From assembly GCA_947458545.1 (NCBI GenBank), contig CANGYH010000003.1, positions 1 through 64,000 of the forward strand: a stretch of 64,000 bases of DNA, in the 5' to 3' direction. This DNA comes from Cytophagaceae bacterium (GTDB lineage: Bacteria; Bacteroidota; Bacteroidia; Cytophagales; Flexibacteraceae). Of this stretch, positions 57,742 through 64,000 are shown in pieces. The translations under genes and the position numbers were made by a program. The notes below the pieces were generated by a model that had not been told where the DNA came from, did not search any database, and worked only from the letters and a program-made list of their open reading frames with translations. The stretch's first letter is position 1, and each line of letters begins with the position of its first letter.

Positions 57742-60477
57742 TTAACTTAAAAGACTAATTGCATTTTCAAATTCGCCCATCCTTGTTGCTTGATTGAAAA
57801 AGGGCAAGCCCCAAACCGTGAACTTGCGACCTTTATGTAATTGTTCGATCTTATGTTCTTGCTTAAGGCTTTGTAGAAATTGCTCCTTCCAGGCATCTGC
57901 GGCTAGTAAATGAGTACCCTTAGGTTCAATAAACACTTGATAGTGCATTTGGTCTTCACCCGATGCGCGAGACAAGAACAGGATAAAGTCCGGGTAGAAC
58001 TTCTGCCCGCCATCGAATGTGTAAAGTTTTACAACCTGCTCGTTGCGAATTAAAAAAACCTCTTCCCATTTCTGCTTCAGGTCGTCATAAATCCTGTCAA
58101 AGTACTTGACAAGTAGCTTCTCCTCGCTAGTACCAAAATTATCTTCATAGGCATACCAATCAAGCTTGGAGATGTCAAGCCGGTATTTACGCTCGTCCGA
58201 TTCGGTTGTTTGGCTTAAACCAAACTCTTGATCTGCGCCCGTAAATGCCGCAAAGCTGACGATTTTGTTATCAAAGACTTTATAGATAAACTCTGGGTAA
58301 AACTCCCTTGAACCACGATATTGACTTCTGGTGCCTTCTAACACCGGCTGCATTTGCTCAAGCACACGTGTGCAGATGTGCAGCCACTCATCAGGCGTAA
58401 GCTTGTCCTCATGGTTTTTATCTGGGGTAGCTGTTACCTCTACTTTAATTGCTCCTAAATAGGTTTCACCTGTAACAAACTCTCTTGCTGAGGAAAGATT
58501 AGGCAATTGATATTGTAGGGAATTAAAGTGGTAAAACCTCAACTTGTGCAACGACTTTATTTTGATCGCAGCAGGGCACTTAGATAATGAAAAGTTATAG
58601 GTCTTGACAGTTGGCCCAGCCTGAGGCTTACCGTCCTCGCCCAGTATTGTGCTTTGCCTTAAGGCACCGGAGTAGAGCGTTGTCTTGAACCGCATATCCA
58701 AGACCACCTTGGGTAAGCCTTGCAAGGCAAATCGACCTCCATCCTCATCTTCGATGCGCCTATTAGAATATACGAGCCCAGCCTTGTAGAACCCCGTTTC
58801 CCTAAATTCCTTCTTTAGCTTTAGTTCTCTCTCCTTCATCAACTTGTCTTTCAAGCCAAGCTGCTGAAGGGCGGTATTAAGTTCGGTGATGTAGTTGGGG
58901 TTGTGGGCCGCATGGTAGAACAGCTCTTCGCAAATACGTATGGCTTGCTCTTGCGCATTATCATACTTACGCTGCCTGACTGGCTGCCCCTGCTCAACTG
59001 TGAAAGGGCAATACCGCGCACCCCGCCCAATCAACTGAGCTTCGCTCATTGTAGTTTTACTGGGGGCCGTCCCTTTGCCTGACTGGGTATCGTAGAGCCT
59101 GACGATGTCAAACAGGTTGAGCACATCCCAACCTTCATTGAGCATGTCAACAGCGAAAATCGCTCGATACTCGTTTGTCTTATCCTCTAAAGAATTTACA
59201 GCCAACTGTTTGGCTACTGAATCTTCTTTAGAGTTTATCGCTAAACACTTATCCTCCCTAAAATCTTCCCGTAACTCTAAAGCAAGATTGTCAAGCGTAA
59301 TCTTGTTCTCTCTGAACCATTCAAAAGCTTTATACAGCGCTCTACCTGGGCTTGAGCCGAATATACGGGTCTGCATACTGCCCAGTTGCTGGGCGCTTGA
59401 CTCCATCGCTTTCAGCTTTTCGCCATCTAGTTGCTTAACCGTGTGTACAAACAGCTCACAAAACTGTTTGCTCTCAGCAATCGTCTTTGACTTAAACAGT
59501 ATCACAGGCTTAATGGTCTGCCCGTGGTGCTCGAAAACCTTGCGTCTGTATTGGGAAAGAACAAGGGCGATCAATGCACGCTCCATAGGCGGCATATCTG
59601 CTTGCAATACTTTTATCTCTTTACTGTAGCCTTCCTCTCTAAACTTTCTGAGGCTGTAATCGAATAGCAGCTTATCCGTGTATTTAGCCGCTATGTTGGG
59701 GTCAGCCATATCCACTGTGGCCGTGAACTCAATTAAAGCATTAGCAGGGTGAGACTTATGGATGCGGTGAACGGTGCGTTCCCAACCCATCAACTCAATT
59801 TGCTCATCGGCTTTAAGCTGCTCCATCTTGACTCCCTTCTTTGTCAAGGCATTGATGTGGTGCGCCTCATCGGAAAGCAGGATTACTCTCTCGCCTTCAA
59901 AATCCTCAAACGTCAGCGCATTCTCGCTGGGGTTGTTCAGGCGAGTATGCAGCCCCTGGATAGTAGTGAAGCAGATGTTAATGCAATCAGGGTGGGCGCT
60001 GGCAAAGCTGGCAACCTCTTGCAGATGTACCCGCTCACCCTCAAACACGAGGCCGGAGGGGTTAAATAGATACTTGGAACTTGCCGGGTTAAGGAAGTTA
60101 TCCCGAGTCTTCTCAATGATTGAGTTGCTATTCACAAAGAATAGAAACCGCCGATACCCCTTTTGGTATAGGTAGAGGATCAACCCTGCCATAATCATGG
60201 TTTTGCCGCTACCTGTAGCCATCAGGTAGAGCAGATGTGGACAGTGCATTGACCTCGGCAGGAAGCCTTCTGCCTCCCAGTATTGTAGAAAATTCTGGAA
60301 GGCTCGCTTTTGGTAGGGCCTGACCGTAAACTCAGGATTGAGGTTTTCAAGTAGATTTCGAGGTATCTCCGTACTGTCAATAGCTCGATTGCCGAACTCA
60401 TCCTTGAGAAGCTCTTCAAGTCGCTTGGTGGGCACTACAGAAATGCCAACCGGGTTACCAAATAGATCGGTCTGCAT
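57742..60477 (-). CDS. Type III restriction endonuclease, Res subunit
   Basis: A 911-residue superfamily 2 helicase-nuclease. Motif I ATGSGKTMIMAG, motif II LLSDEAHHI and motif VI AQLIGRGARYCPF are intact. The C-terminal nuclease is seen in FYPDFILFLSRASG and VFIEPKGTHLL (PD...ExK). With Mod it cleaves DNA at a distance between two inversely oriented unmethylated sites. It follows mod by two bases in the same operon. The gene pair is more A+T-rich than the neighbouring cargo, a sign of separate origin. Confidence 0.92.
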   Translation of the reverse strand: MQTDLFGNPVGISVVPTKRLEELLKDEFGNRAIDSTEIPRNLLENLNPEFTVRPYQKRAFQNFLQYWEAEGFLPRSMHCPHLLYLMATGSGKTMIMAGLILYLYQKGYRRFLFFVNSNSIIEKTRDNFLNPASSKYLFNPSGLVFEGERVHLQEVASFASAHPDCINICFTTIQGLHTRLNNPSENALTFEDFEGERVILLSDEAHHINALTKKGVKMEQLKADEQIELMGWERTVHRIHKSHPANALIEFTATVDMADPNIAAKYTDKLLFDYSLRKFREEGYSKEIKVLQADMPPMERALIALVLSQYRRKVFEHHGQTIKPVILFKSKTIAESKQFCELFVHTVKQLDGEKLKAMESSAQQLGSMQTRIFGSSPGRALYKAFEWFRENKITLDNLALELREDFREDKCLAINSKEDSVAKQLAVNSLEDKTNEYRAIFAVDMLNEGWDVLNLFDIVRLYDTQSGKGTAPSKTTMSEAQLIGRGARYCPFTVEQGQPVRQRKYDNAQEQAIRICEELFYHAAHNPNYITELNTALQQLGLKDKLMKERELKLKKEFRETGFYKAGLVYSNRRIEDEDGGRFALQGLPKVVLDMRFKTTLYSGALRQSTILGEDGKPQAGPTVKTYNFSLSKCPAAIKIKSLHKLRFYHFNSLQYQLPNLSSAREFVTGETYLGAIKVEVTATPDKNHEDKLTPDEWLHICTRVLEQMQPVLEGTRSQYRGSREFYPEFIYKVFDNKIVSFAAFTGADQEFGLSQTTESDERKYRLDISKLDWYAYEDNFGTSEEKLLVKYFDRIYDDLKQKWEEVFLIRNEQVVKLYTFDGGQKFYPDFILFLSRASGEDQMHYQVFIEPKGTHLLAADAWKEQFLQSLKQEHKIEQLHKGRKFTVWGLPFFNQATRMGEFENAISLLS

Positions 60478-60479
60478 AT

Positions 60480-62357
60480 CTATTTGGCGTTAGCGTAAAA
60501 TGTACGGTTTACTTGCTTGTCCGCTTCCGTAAGGCCATAGGTGGCATCCTCTTGCTCATTATATGGGACATAGAGCATGTTTTTATCCAGAATCTCGATC
60601 AGGTAGCGCTTCTGGTCGGTCAGGGTTAGGTCTTGTAAACTAACGGCAGCCGCATCAATGGCCTTGGGGCTGAGTTTGTAGGAAAGAAAAGCCCGCTCCT
60701 GCATATCCTGATAGATTTCACTGATCTCAAGTGCCGTAGTCGCCTCTTGTATTCGTAGAGCGAATGCCTCGTTGAACTGGGCCAGCTCAGCATAGACGAA
60801 GCTTCCTCCACCTTTCCAATCGTACTTCGTGGAAATACCGCCTTGTTCTCCTTTGATGACTTTCTCCAGGCGCTCCATGGGTATGTTGCGGATGTAGTCC
60901 ATCTGCTCGCAGGCAATGAAGCGCCTACCCATTTTGAGGGCGACAGCGGCGGTCGTGCCCGAACCGGCAAAGAAATCTAGGACGATGTCGCCAGGTTTGG
61001 AACCTAAGTGCAAAACTCTTTCAAGTAACCTTTCTGGTTTAGGGGTATCAAAAACTACACCTGATGAGAGCAGTCCAATTTCTTTTTTTGCCTCATCACT
61101 ATGCCCCACATCAGTATGTAACCAAAGCGTTTGTGAAGGGAGCTCATCCTGAACTTCGCTCAAGAATCTCTTTAATCTTGGAACACTATTACCGTCAAAA
61201 CCAAACCATATTCGATTGTCCTCAATCAATTCGGGTATTCTTTCCTTGTTAAACCTCCAACTTGAGCCTTTAGGTGGATAGTGCTCTATTCCTGTCGGAG
61301 ATATGATTGGGTAATAAGCATATTCTCTATACTCTGTTCGTAGTAGATCACCCGAAGTCCATACTCCTCTAGGATCGTTGTCCAAGTTTTTGTAACTTAA
61401 ATTTTGCTTCTCGGTTCTTGGAAGTCCATTTAATGTAAATGACCCTTTCTTCTTTGCATATGTTAATAAATAATCATGACTTTCAGAATAGAATTTAGAG
61501 TCAGCTTTAGTTGAATATTTTTTCTGCCAGATTGCTGTTCCAATAAAATTATCGCGCCCGAATAAATTATCTTCATCGCATAACACTTTAAGATAATGGG
61601 CTTCACTGTCGTCAGCATTGATGAATATACACCCATCTAATGCCAATAATTCCTTAGCTACATTCAGTCGATTTCGCATGAACGTTAGCCAAGAAGAGTG
61701 ATTAAAGCTATCGTTATACCCAAAACTATCGCTACCAGTATTGTATGGCGGGTCGATATATATTAGCTTAACCTTGCCTCTATATACTGGTAATAAAGAG
61801 TGTAGGCATAATAGGTTGTTTCCTTTTAGAACGAGATTATCTTCCAGGCCGATTGTGCTAACTGCTTCTTTACCCGTTTCGGTGTATCGAGCCCATGCCC
61901 TCATGGCCTTCGGCTCCAACAGCCTATCTATCTGATCTGGTGCCAACGTCTCGTTGTAGAAGACTTCATTTCGGCGTGCATCGTCTTTCGTTTGGCCACC
62001 CTCAAGCACACAGTCCTTATAGGGCCAGGCAAGCACCACCTCGCGGCTCTCAGTTAGGTACTCGCCCTCATGCGTTTGTAGGCCTATCTTGTTCTTGAAA
62101 GTGGTGTAGCTGTCAGGCAAGAACTGCTTGTTCATCACAAAGCGCTGAAACTGTACCTTATCGAAGATGAGCAGTCCATCTACCTGCTCAAAAAAGTGCT
62201 GCTTCAGTCCTTCATGCCCAACCAATAGCTTCAGCAAGGAAGGTTCAAGCGCCAGGGCGTGCTCAACAATGCTATTCTTCAGCAGATTGCCCTCATCGTT
62301 AGCATACTCAGGATGGTTAGAGAGAAGGTCAGCAAGGTCTTGAAAGAGGTTCTGCAC
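60480..62357 (-). CDS. Type III DNA methyltransferase, Mod subunit
   Basis: A 625-residue beta-class adenine methyltransferase. Motif IV LIYIDPPYNTGSDSFGY (about 197-213) precedes motif I VLDFFAGSGTTAAVAL (about 468), the beta order of type III Mod. The region between them, rich in Lys, Tyr and Ser, is the target-recognition domain and is the most A+T-rich part. The start is GTG at 62357. It forms a res-mod pair and is divergent from the Csp-like gene. Confidence 0.92.
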   Translation of the reverse strand: MQNLFQDLADLLSNHPEYANDEGNLLKNSIVEHALALEPSLLKLLVGHEGLKQHFFEQVDGLLIFDKVQFQRFVMNKQFLPDSYTTFKNKIGLQTHEGEYLTESREVVLAWPYKDCVLEGGQTKDDARRNEVFYNETLAPDQIDRLLEPKAMRAWARYTETGKEAVSTIGLEDNLVLKGNNLLCLHSLLPVYRGKVKLIYIDPPYNTGSDSFGYNDSFNHSSWLTFMRNRLNVAKELLALDGCIFINADDSEAHYLKVLCDEDNLFGRDNFIGTAIWQKKYSTKADSKFYSESHDYLLTYAKKKGSFTLNGLPRTEKQNLSYKNLDNDPRGVWTSGDLLRTEYREYAYYPIISPTGIEHYPPKGSSWRFNKERIPELIEDNRIWFGFDGNSVPRLKRFLSEVQDELPSQTLWLHTDVGHSDEAKKEIGLLSSGVVFDTPKPERLLERVLHLGSKPGDIVLDFFAGSGTTAAVALKMGRRFIACEQMDYIRNIPMERLEKVIKGEQGGISTKYDWKGGGSFVYAELAQFNEAFALRIQEATTALEISEIYQDMQERAFLSYKLSPKAIDAAAVSLQDLTLTDQKRYLIEILDKNMLYVPYNEQEDATYGLTEADKQVNRTFYANAK

Positions 62358-62524
62358 GTGCGGTGTCCAAAATGTCAGCTAAAGTAAAGGTCGAAGCTTA
62401 CCCATACGTCGAACCTTTGAGGGAAATCTTGCGTTTAAGGCATTTTTTTAGCTCTGCTACCCCCAAAACTATACAAGCACCTTACACCCCTACCCCCGTA
62501 ACAGTGCCTGGACTCAACCCCAAG

Positions 62525-62875
62525 ATGACCATGCACCAACTTACCCAATACCAAGACTGTATCGAGGCCTGCCAAGACTGCGCCGTAGCCTGTGATGCCT
62601 GTGCGGATGCCTGCCTATCAGAGCAGGATGTGAAGATGATGATGGCCGAGTGTATCCGGCTAGACCGTGATTGCGCCCGGCTCTGCCAGATGGCGGTAGC
62701 TTTCATGGCTTCAGGCAGCCGATTTGCCTATCAAGTCTGCGAGCTATGCGCCACCGTCTGTGAGGCCTGCACTGAAGAATGCAGCAAGCATACCCATGAA
62801 GAGCACTGCCGCCAATGCGCTGAAGCCTGCCGCCGCTGTGCCGAGGCCTGCCGCCAAATGGTAGCTACAGCCTGA
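62525..62875 (+). CDS. Csp-like four-helix Cys-rich copper storage protein (DUF326)
   Basis: A 116-residue helical protein with regularly spaced Cys: CIEACQDCAVACDACADACL, then CIRLDRDCARLC, CELCATVCEACTEEC and CRQCAEACRRCAEACR. This CxxxC/CxxCxxxC pattern lines the core of Csp proteins, which store many Cu(I) ions. No signal peptide follows from the ATG at 62525, so a cytosolic Csp3-like role is likely; a longer in-frame start (62372) is not favoured. A TAGCTCTG near-box at about 62449 may be its promoter. Next to a copper ATPase and chaperone. Confidence 0.88.
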   Translation: MTMHQLTQYQDCIEACQDCAVACDACADACLSEQDVKMMMAECIRLDRDCARLCQMAVAFMASGSRFAYQVCELCATVCEACTEECSKHTHEEHCRQCAEACRRCAEACRQMVATA

Positions 62876-62888
62876 TAAGCCTCATACA

Positions 62889-62929
62889 ACAAGCAAAGAC
62901 CCTTGCAACTCGTAAGGGTCTTTGCTTGT
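62889..62929. terminator. Bidirectional terminator between Csp and HMA genes
   Basis: ACAAGCAAAGACCCTT pairs with AAGGGTCTTTGCTTGT over 16 bp around a 9-base loop, between convergent genes. Confidence 0.88.
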
Positions 62930-62938
62930 CCGGTAAGC

Positions 62939-63139
62939 TTACCGCACCTCCGCCTTAAAGCCGGCCTTCTCTACCTGTCGGATGATCTCCTCGGCAGGCT
63001 TGTCGGTCTTCACGGTCAGCGTCTTTTCGGGATTGGCAATGTCTACCTGCCACTCGCAGCCGAGCTCATTTAGGGAGGGGGTTACGGCCTTGAGACAGCC
63101 GCCACAGTTGATGTTGGTCTTAAAAGTCTTGGTTTCCAT
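62939..63139 (-). CDS. HMA-domain copper chaperone
   Basis: A 66-residue heavy-metal-associated protein. The metal-binding motif is NINCGGCLKAV (CxxC) and the ferredoxin-like fold is completed by the final EKAGFKAEV. It is the CopZ/Atx1 type that carries Cu(I) to CopA. It lies downstream of the copper ATPase on the same strand. Confidence 0.93.
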   Translation of the reverse strand: METKTFKTNINCGGCLKAVTPSLNELGCEWQVDIANPEKTLTVKTDKPAEEIIRQVEKAGFKAEVR

Positions 63140-63174
63140 TGTGTTGACGTGTTTTTAGTTAAGAAAGTGAGGGA

Positions 63175-63285
63175 CTAGCGGCAGCAGGACTTCTTAGGCC
63201 TGAACCACTTAATTACGGCCCAGAGCATCTGCAAGGGCCAAAGCAGCCACCGCCATTGCGGGGCCGGGCTTGTTTGTGCTTTCAT
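63175..63285 (-). CDS. 36-residue membrane peptide coupled to CopA
   Basis: A 36-codon frame begins with ATG overlapping the CopA stop (ATGA, 63282-63285), so it is translationally coupled. The peptide has a Trp-rich hydrophobic segment (WRWLLWPLQMLWAVIKWF) and ends RPKKSCCR, giving a single-span helix with a cytosolic Cys pair. Double-Cys tails fit metal handling. No known family. Its short length means chance cannot be excluded. Confidence 0.55.
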   Translation of the reverse strand: MKAQTSPAPQWRWLLWPLQMLWAVIKWFRPKKSCCR

Positions 63286-64000
63286 AGCGAGCGTGCGCGA
63301 AGGAAGAGTGAATTGGTTACTACACTTACCGAGGAGAGGGCCATAGCCGCCCCGGCAAGCATAGGATTGAGCAGATAGCCGTTGATGGGATAGAGCGCCC
63401 CCGCCGCCACCGGAATGGCCACTACGTTATAGAAGAAAGCCCAAAAGAGGTTGGAGCGAATGGTAGAGACCGTGAGCCTGGAGAGGCGCAAGGCACGGGG
63501 CACTGCCGCTAGGTCAGACGACATGAGCGTAAGCCCTGCTACCTCCATAGCCACGGCCGAGCCTGCACCCATCGCCACACCCACATCCGCCACGGCCAGG
63601 GCCTCGGCATCGTTCACGCCGTCGCCTACCATGGCCACTTGCTTGCCTTGGGCTTGCAGCTCCTTCACGAACGCACTTTTATCGGCAGGCAAAACTTGGG
63701 CTCGCACAGAGTTTATGCCCACTTGCGTGGCTACGGCTTTGGCAGTAGCGCCATTATCGCCGGTGAGCATATGCACCTCCAATCCAAGGTCTTGCAGGCG
63801 ACTAACCGCTTGGCGTGAGGTTCCTTTAACAGGGTCGGTAATCGCCAGCAGGGCTACATGGCGACTATTCCAGCCAAGCATAATGACCGTTTTGGCCTGG
63901 GCCTCCAAGGCGCTTGCCTGTTGGCTTAGGGTGGCATTCATGGCGATCCCTTCCTGCTCCATAAGGCGGATGTTACCTATGGCGATTTTTGAGCCATTGA
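63282..64000 (-). CDS. copA: Copper-translocating P-type ATPase, C-terminal part
   Basis: The visible 239 residues (5' end cut by the window) hold the end of the nucleotide-binding domain (GSKIAIGNIRLMEQEG), the MLTGDNGATAKAVA and MVGDGVNDAEALAVADVGVAMG hinge motifs, and the last two membrane helices with the FWAFFYNVVAIPVAAG segment and the final MALSSVSVVTNSL. These features define a P1B-type Cu+ exporter. The HMA chaperone, Csp and a 36-residue peptide lie alongside, forming a copper-resistance group. Confidence 0.93.
   Translation of the reverse strand, partial: NGSKIAIGNIRLMEQEGIAMNATLSQQASALEAQAKTVIMLGWNSRHVALLAITDPVKGTSRQAVSRLQDLGLEVHMLTGDNGATAKAVATQVGINSVRAQVLPADKSAFVKELQAQGKQVAMVGDGVNDAEALAVADVGVAMGAGSAVAMEVAGLTLMSSDLAAVPRALRLSRLTVSTIRSNLFWAFFYNVVAIPVAAGALYPINGYLLNPMLAGAAMALSSVSVVTNSLFLRARSL

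Larger units (their letters stand above)
32579..64000. mobile_element. Integrative genomic island at tRNA-Ser (continues past window)
   Basis: Directly after the tRNA come a palindrome, a tyrosine integrase, an HTH protein and a primase-helicase. Cargo includes arsenic, copper and possibly fluoride resistance, a phage-like module and a type III restriction-modification system. No second copy of the tRNA 3' end was found before 64000, so the right boundary lies outside or has decayed. No conjugation genes are visible in this part, so whether it is an ICE, a satellite-like island or a composite is undecided. Confidence 0.75.

Overview
The window comes from a G+C-rich member of the Bacteroidota. 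This rests on many TAnnTTTG -7 boxes immediately upstream of genes, a CTnDOT-like integrase with the family's missing first arginine, a secreted protein with a type IX sorting tail, a TonB receptor with an N-terminal carboxypeptidase-like domain, and a serine-palmitoyltransferase-like enzyme. No rRNA or CRISPR array was seen. Species cannot be named from the sequence alone.

Region 1 (1 to about 7210) is the early end of a Mu-like transposable prophage. It holds a LexA-type repressor facing right and, facing left, a Ner-like HTH protein, a MuA-like DDE transposase, a MuB-like ATPase, a RecA-fold ATPase, a hypothetical protein, a Gam-like protein and a tiny membrane peptide. The divergent control region and repeat-rich left end are visible; the late genes lie off the left edge. 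The left end abuts a host palindrome.

Region 2 (about 7211 to 32578) is chromosome: thiolase, a three-gene hipB-hipS-hipT toxin-antitoxin operon behind four evenly spaced operators, HNH endonuclease, AMP nucleosidase, shikimate dehydrogenase, PIG-V-like membrane enzyme, leucine dehydrogenase, SPT-like enzyme, a LytS/LytTR pair, a SirB1-like protein, a CheY-like regulator, a potassium channel, a single-chain restriction-modification enzyme, a PIF1-like helicase, a YbdK-like ligase and a T9SS cargo protein. Dispersed palindromic (REP-like) repeats occur at three places. A REP-bounded element carrying a REP-associated tyrosine transposase sits between the restriction enzyme and the helicase, flanked by a 38-bp duplication of the helicase start.

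Region 3 (32579 to beyond 64000) is an integrative island beginning at the 3' end of a tRNA-Ser(TGA) gene. It starts with a tyrosine integrase, an HTH protein and a primase-helicase (a satellite- or ICE-like replication module). Metal cargo follows: CsoR-like protein, exported Cys-rich peptide, arsR-arsM-arsC-acr3, crcB, MFS exporter and TonB receptor. Next is a two-armed phage-like module (47.2-57.4 kb) with holin, fibre-like proteins, RecA-like ATPase, two methyltransferase-fold proteins, a MoxR/CobS-like AAA ATPase beside a CobT-like partner, and RadC. A second Cys-rich peptide, a type III restriction-modification system and copper genes (Csp-like store, HMA chaperone, CopA) end the window. 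The right attachment site was not seen and is presumably outside.

The strongest leads are the REP-RAYT insertion, the phased hipBST operators, the stem-diversified palindrome family, the twin Cys-rich exported peptides, the uncharacterised 47-57 kb module, and a 44-nt tRNA T-arm-like minihelix in the prophage.
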